A stretch of 64,000 nt of DNA from Altererythrobacter sp. Its GTDB lineage: Bacteria; Pseudomonadota; Alphaproteobacteria; Sphingomonadales; Sphingomonadaceae. The stretch is from NCBI GenBank assembly GCA_017308255.1, contig JAFKFN010000012.1, positions 1 to 64,000 of the forward strand. The letters are read 5' to 3'. This document shows, in pieces, positions 37,360 to 46,154 of this stretch. The position numbers and the translations under genes are program-made. The number at the start of each line of letters is the position of its first letter. The stretch's first letter is position 1. The notes under the pieces are model-generated. The model searched no databases, was not told the origin of the DNA, and worked only from the letters and a program-made list of their open reading frames with translations.

Positions 37360-37658
37360 GCAACGTCACGCTGACGATTGGCGGGCGCGAGCATATCGTC
37401 TCCTGCGATCCGGGCGAGGAAGCCCATATCGAAGAGCTGGGGCGGACGATCGACGCCAAGCTTTCCGCGCTGCCCAATCTGGCCGGCCAGTCGGAAACCC
37501 GCACGCTGCTGTTCGCCGCCCTCTTGCTGGCGGACGAGGTGCACGAGCTGCGCGCGGGCTCGCGCGCCGCCGCGCAAGGCGCCGGTGCGGACACGGCCGA
37601 TGCCCTCGATGCGCTTGCCGAACGGCTGGAAGCGCTTGCGGAACGTCTTGAGACCTGA
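37356..37658 (+). CDS. zapA: Cell division protein ZapA
   Basis: A 100-residue FtsZ-bundling protein. The N-terminal domain MSNVTLTIGGREHIVSCDPG and EEAHIEELGRTIDAKLSAL match ZapA. A C-terminal coiled coil ends LAERLEALAERLET. It precedes the 6S RNA and the cyclo-ligase gene, the classic proteobacterial order. It is co-translated with the short gene in front. Confidence 0.9.
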   Translation: MSNVTLTIGGREHIVSCDPGEEAHIEELGRTIDAKLSALPNLAGQSETRTLLFAALLLADEVHELRAGSRAAAQGAGADTADALDALAERLEALAERLET

Positions 37659-37677
37659 CGCGGCAGCGCCTAGATAG

Positions 37678-37867
37678 GGCGCGGCGGGACTGCCCGGCAC
37701 GAACCGTTCGTGAATATCCCTGAGGCTATAAGCAATCCATGGGAGCTGTCCCTGCCCGGCTTGCGGGTTCGTCCTGGAAGTCGGTGCATATGGCGCCCAC
37801 CTGACGTTTAGGCGTCAGAGGATTTCCCGGTAACGACCCATGGTGGTTCCGCCACTTCCCCCGCGCC
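37678..37867 (+). ncRNA. ssrS: 6S RNA
   Basis: The interval between zapA and the 5-formyl-THF cyclo-ligase gene is the conserved site of 6S RNA. A closing stem is visible: GGCGCGG (37678-37684) pairs with CCGCGCC (37861-37867), continued by GGGA (37686-37689) with TCCC (37857-37860). The enclosed stretch of about 165 nt has no open frame. 6S RNA mimics an open promoter and holds sigma-70 RNA polymerase in stationary phase. Exact ends are estimated. Confidence 0.75.
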
Positions 37868-37896
37868 GCACCCTTGGGGGACTCTTAGCCAAGGTT

Positions 37897-37979
37897 CGTC
37901 ATTGCGAGCGGAGCGAAGCAATCCAGGGCCGCATCGCGCCGCCCTGGATTGCTTCGTCGCTTCGCTCCTCGCAATGACG
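37897..37979. repeat. Palindromic REP-like repeat, copy 1
   Basis: An imperfect inverted repeat of about 83 bp. CGTCATTGCGAG and GAAGCAATCCAGGG on the left are mirrored by CCCTGGATTGCTTC and CTCGCAATGACG on the right. A second copy lies at 38908-38992. Together they flank fau and the DUF2842 gene. This sequence type is a common dispersed palindrome in sphingomonad genomes. Confidence 0.85.
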
Positions 37980-38056
37980 AAAGACGAGAGTGGTCCTCAA
38001 GGTGGATAATCGCCAGATGTCTCGACTTCGCCCCACGCGAGCGGCAAGGGGAAGAG

Positions 38057-38647
38057 ATGACCACGGACTCGCCCATCGCCCAGAAGAAACAGCTTCGCGA
38101 CGAATTGCGCCGCAAGCGCAAGGCCCATGCCGCCGCCCTGCCCACGGAAGTCAGCGCGCTGGTATTCAACCGCCCGCCGGCGCAGTTGCTTGCCCTGGTG
38201 CCCGAAGAGGCGACGGTCGGGCTCTATCGCTCTGACGAAGGGGAGGCGCCTTCGCGCGCCTACATCAAGTTCTTCTTCGAACGCGGCAACCGGATCGCCC
38301 TCCCCCGCGTCACCACGCTCGACAAGCCGATGGAATTTCGCCTGCACACCGATCCGTGGGAAGAAAGCGACCTGGAAAGCGGCGTCTGGGGCCTGCGCCA
38401 GCCCGGCCTTGGCGCGCCTGTCGTGGTACCGGACGTGCTGTTCATGCCGCTGGTCGGCTTCACTGCCAAAGGCGATCGGCTGGGCCAGGGCGGCGGCTAT
38501 TACGATCGCTATCTGGCCGCGCATCCGCAAGTCGTGGCGATCGGCATGGCGTGGGACATCCAGGAAGTGCCCGAGCTGCCGCTCGAACCGCACGACATGC
38601 GCCTTTCCGCCATCGTCACGCCCACGCGGGTGCTCGGCCCGTTCTGA
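38057..38647 (+). CDS. 5-formyltetrahydrofolate cyclo-ligase
   Basis: A 196-residue enzyme that converts 5-formyl-THF to 5,10-methenyl-THF with ATP. The start QKKQLRDELRRKRKAHAAAL is typical. The active-site motif is DRLGQGGGYYDRYLA near residue 141, and substrate residues lie in FFFERGNRIALPRVT. ATG 38057 follows GGGGAAGAG. It lies downstream of 6S RNA as in many proteobacteria, and its stop overlaps the next ATG by one base. Confidence 0.92.
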   Translation: MTTDSPIAQKKQLRDELRRKRKAHAAALPTEVSALVFNRPPAQLLALVPEEATVGLYRSDEGEAPSRAYIKFFFERGNRIALPRVTTLDKPMEFRLHTDPWEESDLESGVWGLRQPGLGAPVVVPDVLFMPLVGFTAKGDRLGQGGGYYDRYLAAHPQVVAIGMAWDIQEVPELPLEPHDMRLSAIVTPTRVLGPF

Positions 38648-38859
38648 TGCGGCAGAAGCCCACTCTGCGCATTCCGCTCGGTATCCTGGCGCTGCTGCTG
38701 GGCCTTGCGCTTTATGCGCTGGGCGTGATGTGGGCCTCGCAATGGATCGAGCGGCTGCCGATACTGGCGCAGGCCGTGGTCTATTGCGTGCTCGGCGTCA
38801 TTTGGCTGCTGCCGCTGAGGCGCTTCCTGATCTGGATGGAAACCGGCCGCTGGGGCTGA
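38647..38859 (+). CDS. DUF2842 family membrane protein
   Basis: A 70-residue protein with two membrane helices (about 9-29 and 40-57) and the ending WLLPLRRFLIWM that marks DUF2842. The function is unknown. The ATG shares its A with the last base of the cyclo-ligase stop (38645-38647), so the two are co-translated. Confidence 0.8.
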   Translation: MRQKPTLRIPLGILALLLGLALYALGVMWASQWIERLPILAQAVVYCVLGVIWLLPLRRFLIWMETGRWG

Positions 38860-38907
38860 CCTGGCGCCTCCGCACAGCCGCCCGATGCTTCCCGATCACC
38901 TTATCCT

Positions 38908-38992
38908 CGTCATTGCGAGGAGCACAGCGACGAAGCAATCCAGGGCGGCGGCGCAATACGCCCTGGATTGCTTCGCTGCGCTCGCAATGACG
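38908..38992. repeat. Palindromic REP-like repeat, copy 2
   Basis: The same inverted repeat as at 37897-37979, with a different centre (GGCGGCGCAATACG). The outer arms CGTCATTGCGAG/CTCGCAATGACG and the inner arms GAAGCAATCCAGGG / CCCTGGATTGCTTC are shared. It lies in the gap between the DUF2842 gene and the convergent wecB, where it may also act as a terminator. Confidence 0.85.
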
Positions 38993-39015
38993 ATCCCGGG
39001 ATAGGCAAGGAAGGC

Positions 39016-40152
39016 TCAGACAGACGCCAGCAGTTCCACGATGCGCGGGGCGCTCTTGCCGTCGCCGAACGGATTGTGTGCCAGCGCCATGCGGGCATAG
39101 GCGGCGCCATCATAGAGCAGACGGCTGGCCTCGGTGACGATGCGATCCGGATCGGTCCCCACCAGCCGGGCGGTGCCGGCGGCCACGCTTTCCGGCCTCT
39201 CGGTCGTTTCCCGCATCACCAGCACCGGCTTGCCCAAAGCGGGCGCCTCTTCCTGCACGCCGCCGCTGTCGGTCAGCATCAGATGGCATATATCGAGCAA
39301 TCGCGCGAAATGGGGGTAATCCAGCGGCTCTATCAGCGCGACGTTGTCGAGCCCGGCCAGCCGATCGGTCATCACGCTCCGCACATCGGGGTTGAGGTGA
39401 AGCGGGAAAATGATCGCGAGATCTTCCTGCACGGCAAGCATGCGGATGGCCGCAGCGATGCGCTCCATGCCTTCCCCGAGATTCTCCCGCCGATGGCTGG
39501 TGACGCCGATGATCCGCCTGCCTGAAAAGCGCCGCTCCAGATCGGCCAGCCCGGCGGCAAGCTCGGGCTTTTCGGCGATGCGCGCGGTGATCCAGTGCAG
39601 CGCGTCGATCACGGTATTGCCGGTGACATGGATCGCGCCGGGATCGACGCATTCGTTTCGTAGTGCCCGGGCCGCCGTATCGGTCGGCGCGCAGTGGAGG
39701 GCCGCGAGCGTGCCGATGATCTTGCGGTTGACCTCCTCGGGCCAGGGGTGGTGGATGTTGCCGCTTCTGAGGCCGGCCTCGACATGGCAGACGGGTATCT
39801 TGCGGTAATAGGCCGCAATCGCGCCGGCCATCGCCGTGGCGGTATCGCCCTGCACGACGATCCAGTCAGGCTTTTCGGCGTCCATCACCTGTCCCAGCCC
39901 CATCAGCAGCGCGGCGGTGAGCGCATCGAGCGACTGGCCCGGCTTCATCAGGTCCAGATCATGGTCCGGCGCCAGGCCCGCGATCGCCAGCACCTGATCC
40001 AGCAGGTCGCGATGCTGGCCGCTGACACAGACGCGGCTGACGAACCGGGGGTCCGCCTCCAGCGCATGGACCAGCGGAAACAGCTTTATGGCTTCGGGCC
40101 GGGTGCCAAACAGGGTGAGGATACGGCACGGGCGCTGCATGGCCGCGTCCAT
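39016..40152 (-). CDS. wecB: Non-hydrolysing UDP-GlcNAc 2-epimerase
   Basis: A 378-residue enzyme that converts UDP-GlcNAc to UDP-ManNAc for surface polysaccharides. The N-terminal motif is LFGTRPEAIKLFPL. The active-site segments VQGDTATAMAGAIAAYY and HVEAGLRSGNIHHPWPEEVN, and LMLTDSGGVQEEAPALGKPV in the C-terminal domain, are diagnostic. It differs from the hydrolysing NeuC-type enzyme at 52215. A second in-frame ATG four codons in is an equally good start. It stands alone between a repeat and tRNA-Asp. Confidence 0.92.
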   Translation of the reverse strand: MDAAMQRPCRILTLFGTRPEAIKLFPLVHALEADPRFVSRVCVSGQHRDLLDQVLAIAGLAPDHDLDLMKPGQSLDALTAALLMGLGQVMDAEKPDWIVVQGDTATAMAGAIAAYYRKIPVCHVEAGLRSGNIHHPWPEEVNRKIIGTLAALHCAPTDTAARALRNECVDPGAIHVTGNTVIDALHWITARIAEKPELAAGLADLERRFSGRRIIGVTSHRRENLGEGMERIAAAIRMLAVQEDLAIIFPLHLNPDVRSVMTDRLAGLDNVALIEPLDYPHFARLLDICHLMLTDSGGVQEEAPALGKPVLVMRETTERPESVAAGTARLVGTDPDRIVTEASRLLYDGAAYARMALAHNPFGDGKSAPRIVELLASV

Positions 40153-40213
40153 AACGCGCCAATGTTAAATTGCTCTCAAGCAAATGGTGGAGATGGCCGG
40201 AAAATATCCCAAG

Positions 40214-40290
<77 letters not shown>

Positions 40291-40462
40291 GCATCTGGGT
40301 GTCGCACCGCTTGGGAGCCGCGCCCCTAAGCCAGCGCCCATGCAGTGTCAACCGCCCTCCCCAACCCCGCCGAATATGCCGTGCATCACGGCGGAATCCC
40401 CGCCTATCCCGCCCGATTTCGCGGAAGAATTCACGCACCCGCGGGCAACCCCGGCGCGTCGA

Positions 40463-41785
40463 TCAATCGGTCAGCAGCAGGACCGGCGTTTCGATCAGGC
40501 GCTTCACTTCCTGCACGAAGGCGGCCGCGTCATAGCCATCGACCACCCGGTGATCGCAGCTGATCGAGAGGTTCATCAGCTTGCGCTTCCCGATCCGCTC
40601 GCCGCCCATGCCATCGGGCACGAACATCGGCCGCTCGACGATGCGATTGGGCGCGAGGATCGCCACCTCTGGGCGGTTGATCACCGGGGTCGAGGCGATT
40701 CCGCCGAGCGGCCCGAGCGAGGTAATGGTGAAGGTCGAGCCAGACAGTTCTTCCGCCCTGGCGCTGGCGGTGCGGGCGGCTTCCGAGAGACGCAGGATCT
40801 CGGCCGCGAGCTGCCACAGGTTCTTCGCCTGGGCATCGCGAATAACCGGAACCATCAGACCCGCCTCGGTCATCGTCGCCACGCCCATGTGCACCGCGCC
40901 GTGGCGGGTGACGACATTCGCCTCGTCATCATAGCGCGCGTTGAGCATGGGAAACCCGGGCAGCGAGCGGCACACGGCGGCGATCAGCAGCGGCAGCAGG
41001 GTGAGCTTGGGCCCGTCCGGTCGGCTGGCGTTGAGGTCCGCCCGCAGCTTCTCCAGATCGGTGGCATCGCATTCCTCCACATAGGAGAAGTGCGGAATGT
41101 TGCGCTTGGAAGCCGCCATGTTCTCCGCAATGCGGCGGCGCAGGCCGACGATCTTGATCGTCTCGTCACGCCCATCGGGGCCTGCCGGCGCATAGCCTTT
41201 CTCCCCACTGTAGGAGACGAAGGCATCGAGATCGGCATGGCGGATGCGGCCGCCTTCCGCCGGGCGGACCCGGGCGAGATCGATGCCGAGTTCCTTCGCC
41301 CGCTGGCGCACCGCCGGGCTGGCGAGGACCTTGGCAGATAGGATAGGCGTTGCGGGGCGGTCTTCGACAGGCTCAGAACAAACGGGTTCGGGAGGTGGCG
41401 ACGAGGAAGGCGCAATACTTGGCGTTTCCGCTCCAGGATCGGCTCGTCCTGTGTCTGACCAAGGACGTGCGCTCACCTTGGGCACGACTTCGGTCTGCTC
41501 CTCCACCATGGGCGCGGTGGGTGCGGGTTCCTCCCCCACGTCACCCTCGGTTTCCAGCACCACAAGCGGCGTGCCGATGGCGACCACACCGCCGACTTCG
41601 CCCGCCAGTTCGAGAACCTTGCCGGCGACGGGGCTTTCCATCTCCACCGTGGCCTTGTCGGTCATCAGATCCGCCAGCCGGCCGTCCTCTTCGATACGGT
41701 CACCCACGTTGACGTGCCAGGCGACGATCTCCGCCTCGGCAATGCCTTCGCCGATATCGGGCAATCGGAACACGAAGCGCCCCAC
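40463..41785 (-). CDS. Branched-chain 2-oxoacid dehydrogenase E2
   Basis: A 440-residue dihydrolipoyl acyltransferase, the core of the complex that turns branched-chain 2-oxoacids into acyl-CoA. The lipoyl domain (1-80) carries Lys44 in LMTDKATVEME. A long Pro/Glu-rich linker follows, then the peripheral subunit-binding domain (SPAVRQRAKELGIDLARV) and the catalytic domain with SISCDHRVVDGYDAAAF at the end. No ATG fits; GTG 41785 lies 2 nt after the E1beta stop with GGAGG just upstream. The linker contains part of a dispersed repeat (41363-41385). It is the last gene of the E1alpha-E1beta-E2 operon; no E3 gene is adjacent. Confidence 0.9.
   Translation of the reverse strand: MGRFVFRLPDIGEGIAEAEIVAWHVNVGDRIEEDGRLADLMTDKATVEMESPVAGKVLELAGEVGGVVAIGTPLVVLETEGDVGEEPAPTAPMVEEQTEVVPKVSARPWSDTGRADPGAETPSIAPSSSPPPEPVCSEPVEDRPATPILSAKVLASPAVRQRAKELGIDLARVRPAEGGRIRHADLDAFVSYSGEKGYAPAGPDGRDETIKIVGLRRRIAENMAASKRNIPHFSYVEECDATDLEKLRADLNASRPDGPKLTLLPLLIAAVCRSLPGFPMLNARYDDEANVVTRHGAVHMGVATMTEAGLMVPVIRDAQAKNLWQLAAEILRLSEAARTASARAEELSGSTFTITSLGPLGGIASTPVINRPEVAILAPNRIVERPMFVPDGMGGERIGKRKLMNLSISCDHRVVDGYDAAAFVQEVKRLIETPVLLLTD
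41363..41385. repeat. Dispersed repeat inside the E2 linker
   Basis: A 23-bp segment starting TTCGACAGGCTCAGAAC and ending AAACGG closely resembles a well-known scattered element of sphingomonad genomes (TTCGACAGGCTCAGG...). It encodes part of the low-complexity linker of E2, where it does not disturb the frame. The match is from memory, not from a search. Confidence 0.5.
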
Positions 41786-41787
41786 CC

Positions 41788-42855
41788 TTACGCCTCCAGC
41801 AGCTTGTCGATCCCCTCGCCCACGCGAATGGGCCCGGGGAAGTAAGCCCATTCGAGGCTGTGCGGATAGGGAGTGTCGAAACCGGTGACGCGTTCGATCG
41901 GGGCTTCGAGGTGGTAGAAGCAGCGTTCCTGCACCAGCGCCGCCAGTTCGGCGCCAAAGCCGGATGTGCGCGTGGCCTCGTGCACGACCATGCATTTGCC
42001 CGTTTTCCGCACAGAGTTTTCCACAGCGTCGATATCGAGCGGGACGAGCGTCCTCAGGTCGATGATCTCGGCATCGACGCCCTTCTCGCGGCAGACAGCT
42101 TCCGCGACGTGGACCATCGTGCCGTAAGCCAGAATCGTCAGCGCGCCGCCTTCGCGCACCACGCGGGCCTTGCCCAGCGGGATCGAATAGTAGCCTTCGG
42201 GAACCAGCGCATCGGGGTGGTCCTTCCACGGCCGCGTGGGGCGATCGTAGTACCCGTCGAACGGGCCGTTGTAGATGCGCTTGGGCTCGAAGAAGATCAC
42301 CGGATCGTTGTCCTCGATCGCGGCGATCAGCAGGCCCTTGGCATCGTGCGGCGTGCTCGGCACCACCGTCTTGAGCCCGGCGACATGGGTGAACAGGGCT
42401 TCCGGGCTCTGGCTATGCGTCTGGCCGCCGAAGATGCCGCCCCCGAACGGGGTGCGGACCGTCATCGGGGCAATGAACTCCGCCGCCGATCGATAACGCA
42501 ACCGCGCGGCCTCGCTGATCAACTGGTCCAGACCGGGATAGATATAATCGGCGAACTGGATTTCCGGCACGGGCCGCAAGCCATAGGCGCACATGCCCAC
42601 CGCGGCGCCGATGATCCCGCATTCGCTGATCGGCGTATCGAACACCCGCGTCTTGCCGTGCTTCGCCTGGAGCCCGGCCGTGCAGCGGAACACGCCCCCG
42701 AAGTATCCGATATCCTGGCCCAGCAGGACGACATCGGAATCGCGTTCCAGCATGGTGTCGAGCGCATCGCTGATCGCCTCGATCATCGTCATCGCGCGCG
42801 CGGGCGCTTCGGCCAGCGTCACGGGGGCGTCGTCAGGGCTCATACCCGTGCTCAT
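41788..42855 (-). CDS. Branched-chain 2-oxoacid dehydrogenase E1 beta
   Basis: A 355-residue subunit of the thiamine-dependent E1. Recognisable segments are DVVLLGQDIGYFGGVFRCTA, VFDTPISECGIIGAAVGMCA and MTVRTPFGGGIFGGQTHSQS, conserved in branched-chain and pyruvate E1 beta. ATG 42855 overlaps the E1alpha stop in an ATGA arrangement. The frame extends far upstream but only as antisense-like coding, so the overlap start is preferred. It pairs with E1alpha to form the decarboxylase. Confidence 0.92.
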   Translation of the reverse strand: MSTGMSPDDAPVTLAEAPARAMTMIEAISDALDTMLERDSDVVLLGQDIGYFGGVFRCTAGLQAKHGKTRVFDTPISECGIIGAAVGMCAYGLRPVPEIQFADYIYPGLDQLISEAARLRYRSAAEFIAPMTVRTPFGGGIFGGQTHSQSPEALFTHVAGLKTVVPSTPHDAKGLLIAAIEDNDPVIFFEPKRIYNGPFDGYYDRPTRPWKDHPDALVPEGYYSIPLGKARVVREGGALTILAYGTMVHVAEAVCREKGVDAEIIDLRTLVPLDIDAVENSVRKTGKCMVVHEATRTSGFGAELAALVQERCFYHLEAPIERVTGFDTPYPHSLEWAYFPGPIRVGEGIDKLLEA

Positions 42856-44132
42856 TCCGGCCACTTGATCTGCCGTTCGCGGATCGCCTGCCGGCCCTGC
42901 TCTTCGAGATTCCAAGGCAGTTCCTCGAACACGTCCTCGAACATCGTGTGGAACGGATGGTGCAGCCCGTGGCCGAGGATGCCGTTCTTCTCCGCCTCGC
43001 GCTGCGCCTCTTTCACCTCCTCGTCCAGGGCGCGATCCATCGCCTCGTGCTGCTCTTCGGACCATTCGCCGATGGCGATGAGGTGCGCCTTGAGCCGGGT
43101 GATCGGATCGCCCAGCGGCCATTCCTCGCGTTCCTGCGCGCTGCGATAGACGGCGGGATCGTCCGACGTCGAATGGCCTTCCCCGCGATACGTGAAGAAC
43201 TCGATCAGCGTTGGCCCGTGGTTGGACCGGGCGCGATCGGCGGCCCAGCGTTCCGCGGCATAGACCGCCAAGGCATCGTTGCCGTCCACCCGCAGGCCGG
43301 CGATGCCATAGCCGATGGCGCGCGCGGCGAAACTGGTCCGTTCCGCGCCGGCGAAGCCTGAAAAGCTGGAGATCGCCCACTGGTTGTTGACCACGTTGAA
43401 GATCGCGGGCGCGTTGTACACCGCCGCGAATATCAGCGCCGAGTGGAAATCACCCTCCGCGCTGCTCCCCTCCCCCACCCAGGCGGCGGCGATCTTGCTG
43501 TCGCCCCGGATCGCGCTGGCCATGGCGAATCCCGAAGCCTGAGGCAGTTGGGTGGCGAGATTGCCGGAGATCGTGAAGAAGTTCACCGATTTCGCCGAAT
43601 AGAGGATCGGCAACTGGCGGCCTTTCAGCTTGTCCGCCCGGTTCGAATAGATCTGGTTGACCATCTCCAGCACCGGATAGTCCCGCGCGATCAAGCAGCC
43701 CTGCTGTCGATAGGAGGGAAAGATCATATCTTCGAAATCGAGCGCCTGCGTGGCGCAGACGGAAGTGGCCTCCTCTCCGGTGCATTTGAGGTAGAAGCTG
43801 GTCTTGCCCTGCCGCTGCGCACGATACATCCGCGCATCGAACGCCCGCACCAGCGCCATCTGCCGCAGCAATTCGCGCAGCTTGTCCGGCGACAGGCGCG
43901 GATCCCAGGGGCCATGCGCCAGATCGTCATCGCCCAGCACACGGATCATATCGGTGCAGAGCGGCCAGGTTTCGGAAGCTGCGCTGGTATAGTCAGGGCG
44001 CGGCTGCGCGCCCGTTTCGGGGATTGTCAGGTACGAGAAATCGACCGTGTCGCCAGGGCGGAATCGGGGCTCCGGCACGTGCAGCGACAAACGCGGGCGA
44101 TTGGCATCGGCCTGTCCTTCCTGCTTGGGCAT
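42852..44132 (-). CDS. Branched-chain 2-oxoacid dehydrogenase E1 alpha
   Basis: A 426-residue subunit that binds thiamine diphosphate. The ThDP motif is WVGEGSSAEGDFHSALIFAA with the ending VVNNQWAIS, and the phosphorylation-loop equivalent is YRGEGHSTSDDPAVYR. The long N-terminus (about 90 residues) and the segment QMALVRAFDARMYRAQRQGK fit the bacterial BkdA1 group rather than pyruvate dehydrogenase. It opens the three-gene operon. The promoter region upstream is strikingly AT-rich. Confidence 0.92.
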   Translation of the reverse strand: MPKQEGQADANRPRLSLHVPEPRFRPGDTVDFSYLTIPETGAQPRPDYTSAASETWPLCTDMIRVLGDDDLAHGPWDPRLSPDKLRELLRQMALVRAFDARMYRAQRQGKTSFYLKCTGEEATSVCATQALDFEDMIFPSYRQQGCLIARDYPVLEMVNQIYSNRADKLKGRQLPILYSAKSVNFFTISGNLATQLPQASGFAMASAIRGDSKIAAAWVGEGSSAEGDFHSALIFAAVYNAPAIFNVVNNQWAISSFSGFAGAERTSFAARAIGYGIAGLRVDGNDALAVYAAERWAADRARSNHGPTLIEFFTYRGEGHSTSDDPAVYRSAQEREEWPLGDPITRLKAHLIAIGEWSEEQHEAMDRALDEEVKEAQREAEKNGILGHGLHHPFHTMFEDVFEELPWNLEEQGRQAIRERQIKWPE

Positions 44133-44155
44133 GAGCCCTCCCGCCTTGGAATGAA

Positions 44156-44179
44156 ATTTTATTTATACGACATTTTATT
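44156..44179 (-). promoter_or_regulatory. AT-rich direct repeat before the bkd operon
   Basis: ATTTTATT occurs at 44156-44163 and 44172-44179, 16 bp apart, within a short AT-rich island in otherwise GC-rich sequence. It lies 24-47 bp upstream of the E1alpha ATG, where a promoter and operator are expected. I do not recognise the regulator. Confidence 0.4.
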
Positions 44180-44288
44180 ATGAAGCCCGCAGGGGGTCAA
44201 TGTGTGACCGGGTTCCGCCAAGGCTTCGATTGAGCAACGGTCCATCCGCGCTATGGTGCCGCGCACCATCGGGAGAAAAGACGAAACT

Positions 44289-45296
44289 ATGCGATTCTTG
44301 ATTACCGGCAGTGCCGGCTTCATCGGCTTCCACCTTGCCCGGCGCCTGCTCGAAGATGGTCATGAGGTCACCGGCTTCGATGGCATGACCGACTATTACG
44401 ACGTTCGCCTTAAAGAGGAACGCCTCGCCATCCTCGCCGCGTACCACGGCTATCGACAGGTCACCGGCATGCTCGAGGATCGCGGCGCGCTCGATGTGGC
44501 GGCCCAGGCCGATCCCGAGATCATCGTCCATCTCGCGGCGCAAGCGGGTGTGCGCTATTCGATCGAAGCGCCGCAGACTTATGTGGAAAGCAATCTCGTC
44601 GGCTCGTGGAACGTGCTCGAACTGGCGCGGGAGCTTAAGCCCCGGCATCTGCTTCTCGGATCGACGTCGAGCATCTACGGGGCGAACCGCGCGGTACCCT
44701 CCCGCGAAACCCACAAGGCCGACGAACCGCTCAACCTCTATGCCGCGACCAAGAAAGGCATGGAGGCGATGGGCTGGTCTTACGCCCACCTCTTCGGCGT
44801 ACCGACCACGACCTTGCGCTTCTTTACCGTATATGGCCCCTGGGGCCGGCCCGACATGGCTCTGTTCAAATTCGTCTCGGCGATCCTCTCGGGCAAGCCG
44901 ATCGATGTTTACGGCCAGGGCGAAATGGCTCGCGATTTCACCTATGTGGACGATCTCGTCGAAGCCCTCGTGCGGCTGATCCCTCTCGCGCCCGACGAAG
45001 CCAATCGGGTGACCGGAGATCGAATCACTGACACGCTGTCCGACACCGCTCCGGCGCGCACCGTCAACATCGCCAATGGCGCGTCCGTGCAACTGGCCGA
45101 CTTCATCTCGGTGATCGAGCAGGGGCTCGAGCGGAAGGCCTCGCTCAACCTTATGCCGATTCAGCCGGGCGAGATGCGGCGGACCTTCGGTGACGCCAGC
45201 CTGCTACGCGCACTGACGGGCTATACCCCGCAGACCACGGTAAACGAGGGCGTGGCCGCCTTTATCGCGTGGTATCGCGACTTCTACCAGGTCTGA
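44289..45296 (+). CDS. UDP-glucuronate 4-epimerase family protein
   Basis: A 335-residue short-chain dehydrogenase-type epimerase that interconverts UDP-GlcA and UDP-GalA. The NAD-binding motif is [20 protein letters not shown] near residue 5. The segment [20 protein letters not shown] is typical of UDP-glucuronate epimerases. The catalytic triad is seen in [15 protein letters not shown] and the YAATK motif. It supplies precursors for polysaccharides, like the decarboxylase at 47311. An IS element now separates it from thyA. Confidence 0.88.
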   Translation: MRFLITGSAGFIGFHLARRLLEDGHEVTGFDGMTDYYDVRLKEERLAILAAYHGYRQVTGMLEDRGALDVAAQADPEIIVHLAAQAGVRYSIEAPQTYVESNLVGSWNVLELARELKPRHLLLGSTSSIYGANRAVPSRETHKADEPLNLYAATKKGMEAMGWSYAHLFGVPTTTLRFFTVYGPWGRPDMALFKFVSAILSGKPIDVYGQGEMARDFTYVDDLVEALVRLIPLAPDEANRVTGDRITDTLSDTAPARTVNIANGASVQLADFISVIEQGLERKASLNLMPIQPGEMRRTFGDASLLRALTGYTPQTTVNEGVAAFIAWYRDFYQV

Positions 45297-45305
45297 CGGA
45301 CGCTA

Positions 45306-46154
45306 GGCTCCGGACTCAATCAGCACCAGAATGTGATGGCGGGGGCGAGGAGGACGCCAGCCATGTAGTTGGCGGCGAGCTTGTCGTAGCGGGTAGCAAC
45401 GCGCCGCCAGTCCTTGAGGCGGCACCAGAGGCGTTCGACGAGGTTGCGGGTGCGATAGACGTTGCGGTCGTAGGGGATCGCCGTCTTGCGGCTGCGGGTG
45501 GAGGGGATGACGACCTTGGCGCCTTGGGTCTGGACGGCGGCGCGGATGGCGTTGCTGTCGTAACCGCGGTCGGCGATAAGCGCGTCGAAGCGACCTCGCG
45601 CTGCCTCGATCAGCGCCGGGGCCATCGTCATGTCGGATGTATTTCCAGGTGAGATCAGCAGGATGCGTGGTCGTCCGGCAGTGTCGGTCAGCCCGTGGAT
45701 CTTGCTGGTGCGCCCGCCGCGGGATGTGCCGATGCCTTGGACGAAGGCCCCCCTTTTGCGCCCGCTGCTGAACGGTGGACCTTGATGCTGGTCGAGTCGA
45801 TCGCGACCGATCCCCAGGCGCCACTATGCCCGGTCAGCGCCTCAAACACCGCGAACCACACACCCTGCCGGCTCCAGCGATGAAAGCGGTTATAGATCGT
45901 CGTGTACGGCCCGTACTCAGGCGGGCAGTCGCGCCAGCGCGCTCCGCTCTTGAGCATATGCACGATCCCCGAAATCACTCGGCGATCATCAACACGGTGC
46001 GCTCCGCTGCGTCCCTGCGGCAGAAGCGGCTCGATCTTCGACCACTCCGCATCGCTCAACCACGTCAACTGCCGTGCCATCTAAAGCCTCCGCTCTAAGC
46101 AAATGCTTTGAATCAGCACTCACCCTCTCGCGCAAGCTGATTGAGTACGGAGCC
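45306..46154 (-). mobile_element. IS5-family insertion sequence (IS427-like)
   Basis: An 849-bp element. The terminal inverted repeats are 19 bp (45306-45324 and 46136-46154), starting GGCTCCG and ending ACTCAATCAGC, with 18 of 19 bases identical. A TA target duplication is seen at 45304-45305 and 46155-46156, typical of the IS427 group. It carries a transposase in two frames joined by a slippery sequence. It sits exactly between the convergent ends of the epimerase gene and thyA, and its last base is part of the thyA stop codon. It looks intact and recently inserted. Confidence 0.93.
45320..46080 (-). CDS. IS5-family transposase made by -1 frameshift
   Basis: The first frame (46080 to 45688) starts MARQLTWLSDAEWSKIEPLL and contains the first catalytic Asp region VAIDSTSIKVHRS. 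At 45757-45748 the minus strand reads AAAAGGGGGG, a slippery run. A -1 shift there joins it to the second frame, giving GGAFVQGIGTSRGGRTSKIH and then LIADRGYDSNAIRA and RNLVERLWCRLKDWRRVATR with the second Asp and the Glu. Both parts together form a DDE transposase of the IS5 family. Without the shift the first frame ends at 45688. Confidence 0.88.
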
